NCBI GenBank assembly: GCA_037074705.1
Contig: CM073596.1
Location: forward strand, 15,397,501 to 15,461,500
From: Zhengitettix transpicula
Lineage: Eukaryota; Arthropoda; Insecta; Orthoptera; Tetrigidae
Reading direction: 5' to 3'
Length of the DNA stretch: 64,000 nucleotides
In this document: in pieces, positions 1 through 12,875 of the stretch
Layout of the letters: each line of letters starts with the position of its first letter
Numbering within the stretch: position 1 is the stretch's first letter
Notes under the pieces: generated by a model
Told to the model about the DNA's origin: nothing
Database searches by the model: none
What the model saw: only the letters and a program-made list of their open reading frames with translations
Position numbers and translations under genes: made by a program

Positions 1-229
1 CTCCCCTCACAGAGACCGACGAGGAGTGCCCCATAGTGTTCTATTTATATAAATCTAGACTGAAATATCTTCTATTAAGTCCCACGTGCAAAAGACTACT
101 TTGTGAATTAGACTCTAAGGAAATAATCCAAGAAAGGGGACGCACTGAATACTAGGAAATGCATTTGCAGGTAATGAATAAACTAAAGTTATTATGTATT
201 ATGTAAAATAGATTCTCAAGCAGATAACT
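1..229. other. Unassigned sequence
   Basis: No coding region, RNA gene or repeat is recognised before the dispersed repeat that starts near 230. The short minus-strand open frame over 152-385 runs into that repeat and is not a gene. Confidence 0.5.
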
Positions 230-577
230 GGCAACCTGAAGTTTTTCCAGGGTTTCACCCTGAATTAGTTTTCGGCTAATTTGCAGGTAGGATACTTTGA
301 AGTACAGCCCAGGGGTGCTCGTAAACCCTTGGTTATCTTCCTCTACCTTTCCGCATGCTATAATTTTTTCTACACTCAGACTCATTATAGCCCATGGGTA
401 TCTTGATCTACCTTTCGAATCCCATCATATGCTACTAAAGGGGAGAGGACGTGCATTAAATCACCAAATGTAAAGAATGGAGCGACACAAATGAGGATAA
501 TCCACGGAAGTGCTAGAATTATGGGTCGGTTGACAATAATAATTAAATCCATTAGCACACTCCCAAAATATAGTAAT
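230..577 (-). repeat. Dispersed repeat, family D2 (copy 1)
   Basis: About 350 bp are closely similar to the reverse complement of 52016-52396. Both copies have the same order of blocks: the GGTAGGAT block, the CAGCCCAGGGG block, the ATGCTACTAAAG block, then a tail ending AAAATATAGTAAT. The pair are inverted relative to each other. Short blocks are shared with the foldback family at 26928-27407, so D1 and D2 look like diverged members of one superfamily. No coding capacity is seen and the class is unknown. A (TA)n array follows at once. Confidence 0.75.
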
Positions 578-578
578 A

Positions 579-633
<55 letters not shown>
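578..633. repeat. (TA)n microsatellite
   Basis: Nearly pure alternating TA of about 50 bp abuts the 3' edge of the dispersed repeat. Confidence 0.95.
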
Positions 634-636
<3 letters not shown>

Positions 637-1312
637 AGAAAATAGTAAACTGTGTTAATTCGTACTTTTAGTTATAATTTACTTACATTATTATACATTA
701 ATTTTCTGATCCATTACTGCTATAATAAATATACAATTCTTTGTAAATAAAATTCATTCCATAAAGAAATTCACATACTGGACACAGATACTAAATTTTT
801 TTAATCATTGCCAGTTACCAGTTTCAGCCACGTTTCGAGATACACGTATAAAATATTGCAAAAATATATTTCAAGTGTTATTACTTTTAGTCTCAGAAAA
901 CGCACTAACATTTACCAAGAAAATGAAGCAAAAGTATTTTCATACAACATGTACTTGTTGAACGTTAACGATCGCTTCCGAAAATAACTTTGATTCCTCT
1001 TTAATCATATATTCAACCGTCCTATGCAAAAATCAGGGGTTAAATTTATGTTTCAGTTAAAATAAAAATTATCCGGGTAACATTAAATATTCTTAATCTG
1101 ACACGTACTTTGTTCAAAAACACTGATTTTATCCCATTTCCTATCAAGATGTATATATTAAAATAAAAATTAAGTCTTGGAAAAGGCAAGATAATACGTA
1201 ACGACGGTTAAGTGAGAAAGGATGATGATGATCGGGACCTCTTTGTAAACATAAATCAAATTTAAATGTTTATTTTTCGTAATTATGTACGGTATAAATG
1301 AATATTAATTCA
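634..1312. other. AT-rich intergenic sequence
   Basis: Very AT-rich with stop codons in all frames. No repeat or gene is recognised. Confidence 0.5.
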
Positions 1313-2071
1313 TCTATTTAATAAAAAAGTATGTGTGTTTTATGTAGGTATATATTTACATTAATTTCTATACAAATTTAAACGCGTGGACATATTGCAA
1401 CAAAAAGTGGTACAAATATTTTAAAAACACGAGAATCGGTACTTTGGGGGCGAGTAACCCCTATCAAAAAGGCCGAAAGAATTATAATTAAAAAATGTGA
1501 TCATTTTGTGTTGAATTACTGCGCGCCAAGAGACCATGACGTCACACGAGAAAGAGAAGTTACTACGCTACGAACAAGGAAAATAGGTCCTTTTTCCGTA
1601 ATGAAATATAGCATAAATATTTTCATTGAAAACTAAAATTTTAATTAGTAATGCTCCATCTAATGATAATAAAAACCAATACGAAATACTTTACGACCCT
1701 TGCGGAAAAAGTATGTTAATTTTCGTGCCATATTAGCGACTCCAATATGGCGACCATTTGTTTATATTGCGAATATAGCTAACAATTTAATCTTTCGTAA
1801 TGTTTTAAGACTGAGGGACAATTCTATCGTGCAACAATCAAGGAGTATATTTAAGTATTCTATTTGTAAAGAAATTCGGAGGTAAGTTTGTTGGGTCTGT
1901 TGGAATAAAATTTAATGTATTTTATATCTGTTCAATTAATGCACTATCGGTCGGAAGTGTGTACGGAACTAGGAACAGTTATATTTAGGTTAAATTACTT
2001 CTTGACTAATGATTAATATAGAATTCAATAGTTTTTCGGCTTTTATATAAATAAGTACACGGGCAACACGG
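1313..2071 (+). mobile_element. Helitron-like non-autonomous element, copy 1
   Basis: This belongs to a family with eight copies in the window. The left end follows the host base A and begins TCTATTTAATAAAAAAG. Internal landmarks shared with the other copies are the TGCGCGCCAAGA block (near 1520), the ATATGGCGACCATTTG block (near 1745) and the TTAGGTTAAAT block (near 1987). The right end is degraded just after ACGGGCAACAC, so the CTAG terminus is lost. No Rep or helicase sequence is present, so it would depend on an autonomous partner. The 61-codon open frame at 1700-1885 lies inside the repeat and is not a gene. Confidence 0.6.
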
Positions 2072-2469
2072 ATAAAATAAGAATTGAATACTTCTGCTTT
2101 AAGTGAGAAATCAAACGAGGACATTTTTATGCCTCGGAAAATTAGTGTGCAGATTCTTAAACATATTTCTGAAAGGCTAAGGTGATTGGTTAACGTCGAC
2201 CCTTTGACATATTTTGATTTTAGTGGACGAGTTGAGCTACTGTGAATTTTACGAATTATGGGTTACGGAAAAAAAAAATTTGGTTATATTTAATGACAGC
2301 TCAAGTATCAGGGAAGAAGGTTATAGCAGGGTTTGAGATTCTTTTTTTTTTACCAGAAATCAACAATATTGAGACTGTCCTGAATTTTAATTCGTAGCCG
2401 GGTGGTTTTTATCCTCGTGTGTCACATTAAGGAAGGAATAGTGAAAATATACCTGTGTAACAGGTGCGT
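2072..2469. other. Unassigned AT-rich sequence
   Basis: No gene or repeat is recognised between the Helitron-like copy and the GC-balanced island. Confidence 0.5.
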
Positions 2470-2875
2470 CAGTCAGGTGCGGGGACATTCAGAGTCATAA
2501 CGATCAGGCTGATAGCGTAAACACTTGCACCATTTAGCCATACTCACGGCTGTATTGCGAAATTATCCCTCCACCTAGCAATAAACGAGCACTTAAATTA
2601 CGCCCCCGGAGCAATTTGTAGGGCAGTTTATGATGATCCCCTCGCGCTGCATACCTCGATGTCCGCGTGGCCGGAATCATTTAAACGATACGGTATGGCC
2701 GTACCTGGAAGGGTGCACCGCATTTGCGGGGGCGGTCGGAACTGGTCTTCCCGCAGATGCGGCTGTGCTGTGGATAGCCTCCCACGACCACAGAGCTTAA
2801 TGCTCGATAGTTTTTCATTATGCTGCCGTCCCGCAGCCGCAGAACACAAAATACTCGTTTCGAAATGCTGATATT
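2470..2875. other. GC-balanced island, possible regulatory DNA
   Basis: Base composition changes abruptly from AT-rich flanks to about half GC, and I see no second copy in the window. Open frames on both strands (2628-2871) overlap antisense and neither resembles a known protein. Generic factor-like words include GTAAACA (2517-2523, forkhead-like) and GACCACA (2786-2792, Runx-like). Such words are common by chance, so the regulatory reading is inference. Confidence 0.25.
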
Positions 2876-3650
2876 AGAATGCCCATGTTTCAGCTGGTGT
2901 ACAAATATTTTATTTTATTACAGGGTGTATTCCCGTATGAACACCTATTGCTTTAAGCTGACTATAGAAATGTAAAAATAAAAATTTCAACAACTGTATA
3001 CTTAAGCTCAGTATACATTGATACTACTTGCCATGCCCTAATGCAGAACCAACACCTACGGGTTCTTCACCTATTCCCGTCCGACTCTTTACCTGACTAA
3101 AAGAAACAGTATAGAATCAATACAGCAATATCAAAGAAGAGAATATTTTACAGGCACTACATGAATACGTGTAATTTTAATTGCCGCCACATCTTGTGGT
3201 TCCATATATTCTTATTTCCCCATCTATGAAAGTTTATTCAATGTTGAATTAATATAATAGCCCTCTATCGACTTTTATCACATATATTTTTCTGTGGAAC
3301 GATTTCGCGTGATCTGCAATTAGAACTTCAAAAAATAATGGATATATTTCATTCGACAGTAAATTGTTATTAATCGTAACCGTGACCGACGATGTGTCAC
3401 AATAATTCATTTAGAGGAAATTCGGTGACCCAAAACCAGCGTACTGATGCTTCCTGGTTGGTTTTTGACCACGTTTATTCACAATTCCAAAGCATTGAAC
3501 CACACCTGGTGATAATGTCATTGTTGTTAGAGTATGTAAGTCCATAATTCCCTGTCTTGTTAGTTTCAATCGAAGGCGAAACAGACAAACCATTATTTCT
3601 CCTATGATTTACGCTAAAGCTTAAAGATAATTTGTATTTTATTTCTACAT
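2876..3650. other. Unassigned AT-rich sequence
   Basis: No repeat or gene is recognised. The minus-strand frame at 3411-3593 has no recognisable domain. Confidence 0.5.
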
Positions 3651-4379
3651 CAATCTGGGTGCCCGTGGACTTATTTATATAAACCCGAAAAGTATTTAAT
3701 TCTATATTAATCCTTAGTCAAGAAGTGATTTAACCTAAATCTAACTGTGCTTAGTTCCGTACATACTTTCCACCGATAGTGCATGAAATGCACAGCTATA
3801 AAATACATTTAATTTTATTGCATCTATCCCTGAATTTATTTAGGAATAAAATACTTAAATATACTCCTTGAGTAATGCGGGATATAATTGTCCCTCAGTC
3901 TTCAGACATTACGAAAGATTAAATTGATAAAACTGTTAGCTGTATTCATAATGTAAACAAATGGCCGCCATATTTGAGTCACTAATAAGGCGCTTAAATT
4001 AACTTGCTTACACTAGGATCGTAAAGTATTTCTTATTGTTTTTTTTTTATAATTCGTTGCAGTATTACTGGATAAAATTATTCTTTTGTTTTCATAAAAA
4101 TATTTCTGCGGAAAAAAAGGAACTATTTCTTTTCTTCGTAGTGTAGTAACTTCTCTCTCACGTGACGTCATGGTTTCTTGGCGCGCAGTAATTTAACACA
4201 TAATGATTATAATTCTTTCGTCCTTTATGCTAGTAATTTCTCACTTCCACAGTACCGTTTCTCGTTTTTTAAGAATATGTGTAACAAGTTTTGTTGCAAT
4301 CTGTCCACGCGTTTAAATTAGTATAAAAATCAACGTAAATACATACATACAAACATACATCCTTTTTTTATTATATAGA
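3651..4379 (-). mobile_element. Helitron-like non-autonomous element, copy 2
   Basis: This is the same family as copy 1 in the opposite orientation. On the minus strand the element starts at 4379 with TCTATATAATAAAAAAAGG after the host base A. It ends near 3651, where CCAGATTG replaces the CCAGCTAGT seen in better copies. The internal CGTGACGTCATGG and GGCGCGCAGTAATTTAACAC blocks are intact. Length is about 730 bp and there is no coding capacity. Confidence 0.65.
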
Positions 4380-5403
4380 TTGGATATTTTAATTAATTTA
4401 TTCATTTACATATATATGGCGTAGATATTAGTATATATACCACATAAAAATTAAATTGAATAAATAATATTTGTAGGTCATGGCTATGAAGTTGTGTGCG
4501 ATAGTAACACAATTAAAGAAGATGCGCGGAAACGCTTGCTTTGCATTTGATAGGATCGATACCTAAATTCAAAATCAATTTTTTTGGCAGTGAATATGCT
4601 GTTTGAGTACATAATATGGAGTTTCATACACAGCAGAAAACTGATAGGATGTTAAAGATATAAACACACACACACTGATATAGTGTGACAATATTCATTA
4701 ACACCTCTGTCGTAGCGAACAGTTTTCGTGCATTGCTGAATAAATAACCCACGACTTACAAAAGTTTATTTTTCTTCAGCTTTTGATTTGTTGTGATACG
4801 AAAGGAAAGTTTGTCATTTTTTGTTTTTTTTTATCAAGTGAGGTAAAGCAGCTTAGTTTCAATCCAAACGTTCTTTTTTTTCTATCTTTCCCTGTTAAGT
4901 CTGTTTTTCTACTGCATTGAAATATAAACATATCAGAGATTTCTCCTCCTCTTCCCTCCCCCTTGTGCTGGTTGCAGAGAGCAGCACGCTTTCATCTCCG
5001 GCATTACTCCCCCGCCTCCCTGTCCCCCCGAACCCTGACTTAACAGGGCAGTTTTTTCCTCTCGTTGCTCAGTATTAATCGCGTGAAAGGGTTTTCCACG
5101 GCTTCGTGGTGCATCATATCGGCAGTTGATCAAAGTTGAATTGTTTTTAGTTGTGTGGAGATAAAAAAAAAAGTGAAAAGGAGAGGAAGAGGGTCGCGGG
5201 ATGACGGTGGTGTGGTGGAGATATAGGCCTATATATATATGCTCCACTCCCCCCACCCCTTCCGTCCCTCGACGTGGTAGCTGAACTGTAAAATATACAA
5301 CCTGCCTCACAGAGTTAAATATTTCCATTACGGTAGACTCAGTCAGCTGGAGGGTAAAGGTAAAATACACTGTGGAATAAATAAATGCAAAAGCGAATGT
5401 ATC

Positions 5404-5405
<2 letters not shown>
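4380..5405. other. Unassigned sequence with a pyrimidine-rich patch
   Basis: Mostly AT-rich. A C/T-rich patch lies at about 4935-5040 and a purine-rich patch at about 5160-5210. The 176-codon minus-strand open frame over 4933-5463 exists only because the (TA)n array reads as alternating Tyr-Ile and the pyrimidine-rich patch lacks stops. I do not accept it as a gene. Confidence 0.5.

Positions 5406-5453
<48 letters not shown>
5406..5453. repeat. (TA)n microsatellite
   Basis: About 48 bp of uninterrupted alternating TA. Confidence 0.97.
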
Positions 5454-5457
<4 letters not shown>

Positions 5458-6839
5458 CCACACATTTGTCTGCTCAGCTGAAATCAGAAAAATAATCGAT
5501 AATAAAATTGGGGAAACTATTTTTGTATAATTTTGTTTTTTAAAAAAAAATAGTGTTTAAATAATATACAAACACGTCAAAATCACATTTTCAGTTTATG
5601 GATTTCTTCAATTCCAGCTTAAAAGAATGAGATTCAATTCCACGCTAAATGAGTAATTAATGGCTAATTACTACAGCTGTCTTTGGTGAAAAACCAAAGG
5701 AGACATAATCCATCGTTTTTGTAACGTAGGCTAACAATAAAAGTCGTGAAATGTATTTTTAGAATACTTATTGTATCCATATACATTTTTCTTAGTTGTT
5801 ATAAACAAATAGTTTAATAAGAAGTATAACGTAATGAATTGAACTTTGTTCTACTATATTTAAATAATAAAAGCTTGTAGTTATTCCAAATGTTGTTATT
5901 AAAATAATGTAAGAAATTTGTGTTACAAGTTTCTCAAATAATTATGTGAATCCTGTTTTTACTACCACTCCAGAATTTAATAAAAATAAGAATAATGCCA
6001 TATACGACCTTTATGAAGACAAACTTTAAAAATAACTTAGAAAATTTCCATTTAAATAGCCGGACGAATCTTTGATTTTAGCTCTTTGTTAAATTTCCAG
6101 TCTTAAGTTTTCCGCCGTTATAAAATGGCGTCATTCCGCGTCGAAAATCCGGAACTGTTTAATTTAAATTTTCTTACTTCGTCTTCCTCTATTAATTTTT
6201 TTTTGTCCGTAGAAATGAATTTACTATAAAAACAGATGTATATAAATTTAAATGTAACAAAAATGTAAAACATAAGTCGCTAATGACCAATAGGGTAATG
6301 CGACTATAAATTCTAAAGTAAAATAAAAGCCGTATTTGATATTGCTATTTTTTAACCGACCCTAATTTCTATGTTGTAGATAATAAAAATGTTATATTCC
6401 ATAGATCAGGTATAGATTCCAAGTTTCGAGTATGTGCAAAGTATCAAAGTGAATATTTTTGTTACTTTCATATTAATATGTAAATAATTTCATACAAGTG
6501 CTATATTTTAAAAATTTATTTATTTATGTTATTTAAAGTATTTACAATAATTTTAATTTGTACAGTTAATATGCCGGAAGATAAATTTAGATAGTTTAAT
6601 AGTTCATGCATTTACAGACATATAATGTTAGGAAGAAGACGATTAATACACTGTTTATATTTACACTTAATTCTACATCTCATATTTTCTAATATTTCTG
6701 TTACTGAATACATGAGTGCCTAAGGAGGAATGAAGTTAGCTCAGCTTTAAATTAGTCGTTGTCATTTACATTCCTGTAATCATAATATTCCGACGAAATT
6801 AAGGTGTATAACGCGGTCACATTTTGCAATTGAGACATT
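5454..6839. other. AT-rich intergenic sequence
   Basis: Long AT-rich stretch with frequent stops. No gene or dispersed repeat is recognised. Confidence 0.5.
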
Positions 6840-7205
6840 TAAACAGTGCGGGCAGAGGAGTTCCTGGCAAGCAGCGGTTACGTGTTAAGTTTGGGAGTCG
6901 TGTTTTGGGCGCAGGTGCGGACGACGCCGTCCCTGTATCACCACGCGATTTAATGCGCGGACCTTAATGCTCGCTGGTCACATAAGATATGGCGTCCTAG
7001 CTCATGCTGTACATCCGGGTTATCTTGCCAGCTTGTGCCGATACTCGCCGCCATTATCACGGAGGCGCTGTTAACAAGCTGGCCAACTTTGCAGTTTCCG
7101 TTCTTCCCCTGCAGTTCGAGGGATCGAGGGAAAGGAAAGATATGAATCGTCTCCGTACCAAATGCGGAAGCCACGGAGTCTTAAAGATTATCATTACCGA
7201 AACTT
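6840..7205. other. GC-balanced island, possible regulatory DNA
   Basis: About 365 bp of balanced composition within AT-rich DNA, with no second copy seen. Short overlapping open frames on both strands (6950-7174 and 7004-7207) have no recognisable motif, and their antisense overlap argues against coding. A conserved non-coding element is plausible, but nothing here proves it. Confidence 0.2.
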
Positions 7206-7699
7206 AACGAGAAAATACATTCGCCAGATCCTTATTTAAGTATCGTAGTAATTAAATTCATAATAAAACGAAAATCTTTCTCTACTAACAAAATATCTTT
7301 CAGAGAAGACCATGTCAAAAATAATGGGATAAAAACCACTTTATTGTTTTTGCGATGCAGATTGACCAATTATTTGAAAAAGAGACATATTGAGGAACAC
7401 TAAGCTGAAAATCATCTAAAAAACCGTTTGTTCGCAAGTAAAAACTCGAATAGGGCCGCCATTTTAGAGTTGAAGATACGTTGATATAATTATTTTATTG
7501 CTTTTTACGAATTTTTTTCCGTTTTCCATTACTGAAATACTTACACAAAATTTTACATCTTAAAACAAAATTACATTTATAATATATAATCCAATACATT
7601 TAACATAATTATTCACAAGTAAAAATATTATCTTTAAGCAACATTACAATTTCATAAATTTTTAAATCAATAAATATAGTCTTCACCAAATATTACATT
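7206..7699. other. AT-rich intergenic sequence
   Basis: Nothing recognised. Confidence 0.5.

Positions 7700-7733
<34 letters not shown>
7700..7733. repeat. (TA)n microsatellite
   Basis: About 32 bp of alternating TA. Confidence 0.95.
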
Positions 7734-7736
<3 letters not shown>

Positions 7737-8039
7737 TAAGGTATAATTTGCTCTTTAATTCTTCATCACAAACATATATTTCAATCTAGAGTTCTGAACG
7801 AAACTCTGTAATTCAATTTATCACGAAATCAATATCATAATTAACTAACTTAAAATAAATACTAAATCGGCAAATATGACAGAAATAATTTAATTACAAT
7901 TTTAGTTATGCATAATTAAATTCTATTTAATAACATAATATTCCGGTTACAACATTGGAAATTCTACTCAAAATGGATTTATATTCAAGTAACATTAATA
8001 TTTGGCTAACATTTATATAATAATTTGGCAATGTGTGCT
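7734..8039. other. AT-rich intergenic sequence
   Basis: Nothing recognised. Confidence 0.5.
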
Positions 8040-8160
8040 AATTATTTGTAATACTTAAAATCCATTGTAGACCAGTTGAAGCTCCAGGTTTAAGACGAAA
8101 CGTCGTATTAGTTTTTATGTTACATATTTTTTAAATAAAAGGTTTATCACGGTCGCGTCG
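8040..8160 (+). repeat. Possible PLE-arm fragment
   Basis: This contains GTTGAAG ... GACGAAACGTCG (about 8078-8113), which resembles the CTGAAGA ... GAAACGTCG core of the Penelope-arm repeats at 45385-45417 and 36409-36438. The first half is degraded and no partner arm is found, so the assignment is tentative. Confidence 0.3.
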
Positions 8161-8734
8161 ACAACATGGTGTTTTAAAACATTTTTGTGTCAAATTTGAC
8201 TGTTTTCATTTATTTATGATAATATTACGGTTAGATACATGTAAATAATAATATGATGGCTTATTTTCATAAATGTGAATCTAGGCTGCGAAAAGCCTTT
8301 GCATCACAGGAATGGGTCCTCGACGTGACATCTGTAGACGAATACTGATCCTTTTTACGATGTTGACGTGTCTTCTATCGGCGGCCTAAACGTATTCAAC
8401 GACGGTTGTGAATATGATTTTTTCTACGCACATCTTTGTAACCAAAAATAAAATTACATATTTATGACTCCAACTCAACTGACGACTACAGAAATCTTAT
8501 AATTTTTTTTTACTTTGAAGCCTATTATTTTTGAAGAAATGAAACTATACAGAAAATATAGAACAATACTTTCAAGTTAATATAAACTTACCAAGCTTTT
8601 TTCTGTATATTATGATAATAAACCAGACCCATACGTAAATATCTGACTAAAATCCAAGTTGTTATTATGAACTCTGCGTTTAAGAATTTAATTAAAAATT
8701 ATCACAAAATTTTCACTTGTAAGAATTTTTTTAA
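8161..8734. other. AT-rich intergenic sequence
   Basis: No gene or repeat is recognised. The open frame beginning at 8667 runs into the repeat fragment that follows. Confidence 0.45.
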
Positions 8735-8835
8735 AATTACATTGGCCCCTTTAGAGCAAGCTGTACCGCTCGACAAACCCATCGAGAACTGGCAAGGGGC
8801 ATCAACACCGTTAAGTGATTGTGAGAAAGGAATTG
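8735..8835 (+). repeat. Dispersed repeat, family C (diverged fragment)
   Basis: The block GCTGTACCGCTCGACA followed by CCATC matches the core of the better copies at 19225-19450 and, inverted, 26095-26335. The flanks are too diverged to align by eye. The 91-codon open frame at 8667-8942 spans this repeat and is not credible as a gene. Confidence 0.5.
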
Positions 8836-10344
8836 ACCGTCAAATCTGTACTTACTTCTCTATAACTAACAGCTATGAAAAATATTTCATAGTTTGTAAT
8901 ATAATTGTGTTTAGTCAATTAGCTGTAATAACAGACACTTAGGATAAAAAAAAATATATGCCTTATCTTCCAAAAATGAATCCATAGAGTTACCACAACT
9001 GACATAACAATCTATCGACCCGGCTGAGTTGTCTGTATAAGCAATGTCGCGTTCAATTTATCAAGAAATTTATTCGATATCAATGGAAAAATGTTTACAC
9101 AGCTGCACCAAGCGTAGTTACCAAACGTTATTCACATTAATAGTGTAGCAACATGGATGGCAGACTGTTGAATTAATCAAGGATCCTCTGAACGTTGTTG
9201 CTTTCCACAAAGCCTCTATTCCACGGAAGAATTCCGCATAAAGCATTCACGCGCCAAGTCCTGATGTAAATTGGCATTTGCGTATTGTAAACACAAACTA
9301 GGAAATACATAGAGAAACGTCAATAGTTTACTAAAAGGAGTTTCACAATACGATTTGAATTGTAATACATTCACTCTCTTCGTTGAAAATATGTATTAAC
9401 TTAAAAAGTTATAGTTTACGAATCTTATATACAAAAAGTTTAATCCAAAAGTTCCAAAAAATGTTATTTAAATATTAATTTTAAAATTCTTAAAATAAAA
9501 CTGATAGTTAGAATAAAATTCATTAAATGATTTTTCACAGAAATTAAACTAAACAGAAAGTACATAACTTGTAATTCCTTTCCAGTTCGTGTTTCACTCT
9601 TGCCAACTTAAACTTTCGTAGGCTCATAACTGTTAATTTTATACTTTATACGAAGTTTTAAATAAATACCTTTTATACGAGTATTGTATATGTATTAATA
9701 AGAACAATTGTACGTAGTTTGAGATATTTTGAAATTGATTCCACCAACACCACTTATTGTAAAATAAATTTAGTCAGACAACTATTTCCACGATTGAAAA
9801 ATATAGTACAGTACAAAACTGAACATTCAGAGCCAATTTATTAAATTACGAATAAAATTGCGTTCTAGAACCTGAGAAATATTTGGGAGGCTGAAAGTGA
9901 ATTAAAATTTACAAAGTCATGTAATCTTTTCTTGGAAAATCCCGTATAATATAATTATAATCACCATTATTATAATAGCAAAAGGTATGTATAATACAGT
10001 CGTATTTATGTGGTTCTGTTTCGAGAAAAGATTATAAGGGTCATTGCGATAATTATTACTGTATTATAATGTTGTTAAACATGACGCTCTAAATAAAAAT
10101 ATATTTCAAATAATGACGACAGTATTCATAATAAAAATATTGTTCTTCATCACGTTTACAGTCGTTATAAGTCTGTGAAAAAGTATATGAATTATGTGGA
10201 GTGTAGAGAGTGAATTAAAATACAAACTAATTTATGTGAGTTAAAGATAAGAACTAACTTGTTTCTTCTCCAAATAAGACAAAGTAATATAAGAAAATTA
10301 TATCTCTGAATTAAACCCCCAATTGTCATTTGATTTCAAATGTA
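8836..10344. other. AT-rich intergenic sequence
   Basis: About 1.5 kb of very AT-rich DNA with no gene, repeat or RNA recognised. Confidence 0.5.
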
Positions 10345-11080
10345 TCCCTATAAAAAAGGATGTATGTTTGTTTGTATGTATTTACGTTAATCTTTATACA
10401 AATTTAAACAGATTGCAACGAAACTTGGTACACATATTCTTCAAAGCACGATAAATTACTGTGGCGATGAGAAACCAGTAGCATAGAGGTGGAAAGAATT
10501 ATAATTGAAAAACGTGATAAATTTGTGTTAAATTACTGCGCGCCAAGAATCGACACGTCACGCGAGAGAGACGTTACTACGCGACTAACAAAGGAAATAG
10601 TTCCTTTTTGCGTAATGAAATGAAACAGAAATATTTTCATTTAATTAAGAGTATAATTTTATACAGTAGTACTCCATAGAATTATAATCAAAATTATACG
10701 AAATACTTTACGATCATTGCGGGAAACGTAAGCTAATTTAAGTCCATTTGTTTATATTGTGAATCTAGGTAACAATTTCATCAATTTAATGTTTCGTAAT
10801 GTCTGAAGATGAGGGACGATTATAACCCGCAATACTCAAGGAGTATATTTTAGTATTCTATTCGTAAAGAAATACGAAGGTACGTTTTTGGGTTTTGATG
10901 CAATACAAATCAATGTATTTTATGGCTATTAAAATAATTCACCATCGGTGGGAAAAATGTACGGAACTAGAAACATTTAGATTTAGGTTAAATCACTTCT
11001 TGGCTAAATATTAATGTAGAATTAAATTATTTTTCGGGTTTATATAAATAAGTACACGGGCAACGCCGGGCACCAGCTAG
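10345..11080 (+). mobile_element. Helitron-like non-autonomous element, copy 3 (best ends)
   Basis: This is the best-delimited copy. The host base A at 10344 is followed by TCCCTATAAAAAAGGATG. The right end is CGCCGGGCACCAGCTAG followed by the host base T at 11081. Insertion between A and T, a 5' TC and a 3' CTAG are Helitron hallmarks. The usual 3' hairpin is weak here (GGC AAC GCC only). The length of 736 bp matches the other full copies, and there is no Rep/helicase coding. The forkhead-like, CRE-like and GCGCGC words inside it are repeat-borne. Confidence 0.65.
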
Positions 11081-11199
11081 TATTATAATAATTGTTATAG
11101 GATGATAATCGGCATTATAATATTGTAATATAAGACAACGTAGATGCTTGTTACAATTATATAATTCAGACCCTTATTTCATCCAGGTATGTTTCACGA
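11081..11199. other. Short AT-rich spacer
   Basis: Nothing recognised. Confidence 0.5.
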
Positions 11200-11520
11200 A
11201 CAAAATGAGATTATCATGTCAGAGGGATCGACTTAAACAGGAACGCATTGAAATCACCGCTGAAACCCGACGACCCCTTGGACAAGCCTAATTCAGCTTC
11301 AAAGCCGGCAAACACTGCTGCATTCTATTTTTATGCTTCGAAAATTGAACACACCCGTGTCTCCCCCTCTCTAGGGCTAATTACGCGAAATTAGCGTATC
11401 GGAGATAGCGGACCCGTAGCATCAACAGCGGACGCCATTTTAAGCGAACGCTACGCCCCGGACCCGCATTGCGGGTTGTAAATTCCAGCACGACGCCATG
11501 AATCAGTGCAGCGTCACAGA
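11200..11520. other. GC-balanced island with an AATTA palindrome
   Basis: Balanced composition within AT-rich flanks and no second copy seen. At 11376-11395, GCTAATT and AATTAGC form an inverted repeat with a 6-bp spacer, each half containing a homeodomain-type TAATT core. This could be a paired homeodomain site, but there is no other support. Confidence 0.25.
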
Positions 11521-12587
11521 TAACATGTAATCACAATACCAATATTTCTAGGTAACGCACACATGGTCGTAATCAATGCATTTTAACAACCATTAACGCA
11601 AATACCTTCAATTTCTACCGTCATTCGTTTGCACAAACTCTATACCCGCAAAATTTACGTTCATTACTGGGGATAATTAGAGTAGGCAGTGCTGAGGATT
11701 TTTAGGGGTTCATTTGTATAGGCAGAGGTGTAATTCTATCAACGGCCGTACAAACGTATAGATTTAAAGTTGAAAAATAAACATGAGAGGAAAATATCCA
11801 CAACAATTTCATAACTCCAGACGTTATCTGAATACATATACCATATATTTATATAAAAAAATATACACTTAATAATCGTTATTTACAGCTGTCCGTGGGT
11901 TAATTAAACTAACAAGGTACCGGGCCAAAGATTATACAAGCGGGAAATATGATGAGTTAGGACTTTAAACAGATTAACCTGATCCTTAAGATAAGAGATA
12001 ATTTCGTGTGTTTGTTTTCGACCAAAATCCAGGAATTAAACTCACGTGCACCTATTTTGAACTTTTTATGATCTTTTCTGACAGCCATGACCGAGTCAGT
12101 AGTATAATAATATGTATGTGAGAAAATTATCGGGAGTAAAGTATATCCAGGCTCTAGTAATTATTTTCGTAATTGCATAAGCGTTTAACTGTAATTTTAC
12201 CAACGTAAAAATAGAGAACACGAGGGTCCGTCTCCCTCCACAAGACCAGACCCCACCCATCTCTTCTAAACGGGGAAGATTATTAATTACCCACCCACTT
12301 ATTCCTATCCTCTACAAGGAAAAGTCACGCCAACTCCACGAAGCATGGGTAATTATTTATCCTTAATACTCCGTTTAAATCGTTTGTTATTCACCTGATT
12401 GAAGTTTAATTTTTTTTAGCTTTAAAACGAAAAGCAGTGTAGAAAATTTCGTTCTTTCATTTAATTTAAAAGTTCACGATAGATTTTCGTTAAATATAAA
12501 AAGAATGGGGATTTTTTCTTTGCCGATTACAAAATGTGACTTGATGCGTTTCAAGTATCGGGTATTTATAAATAGTTCACGTTGGAA
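11521..12587. other. Unassigned sequence
   Basis: No gene or repeat is recognised. Confidence 0.5.
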
Positions 12588-12875
12588 CAATCGGCCAGCT
12601 GCCTCCTAAACTGGTCGAGGCACGGAGAAGGGAACACTACGTTCCCACAGCAAACCCCTCTCTCGCCATCGGAAGGGCGTGGGACAAGTACCCAATGCCC
12701 GACCTACCTGATGCAGGTTTTTCTCGGGTTTGTCCTTCATAACTTTTAGGCGAACGCTGGGTAGGATCTTCAAACTATAGCCCGGGGACCCTTCCTATAC
12801 CCTTCTGCACCTTTCCCCCGACCTTTCAAATCCTTCCTATGCTATTAAAGAGGAGTTGCCACCATGTTTATTACA
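12588..12875 (-). repeat. Family D1 foldback element, single arm plus loop
   Basis: This matches the loop and right arm of the foldback at 26928-27407. Shared blocks are GTGGGACAAGTACCCAATGC, CCGACCTACCTGATGCAGG, GGTAGGATC, ACTATAGCCCGGGG and ATGCTATTAAAG. It also shares the GCAGCTGG/CCAGCTGC loop region with 63389-63690. Only one arm remains, so it is a partial copy. Confidence 0.75.

Noticed and set aside
4933..5463. 176-codon minus-strand open frame
   Set aside because: It begins with Tyr-Ile alternation from the (TA)n array and goes on through pyrimidine-rich DNA. No conserved domain.
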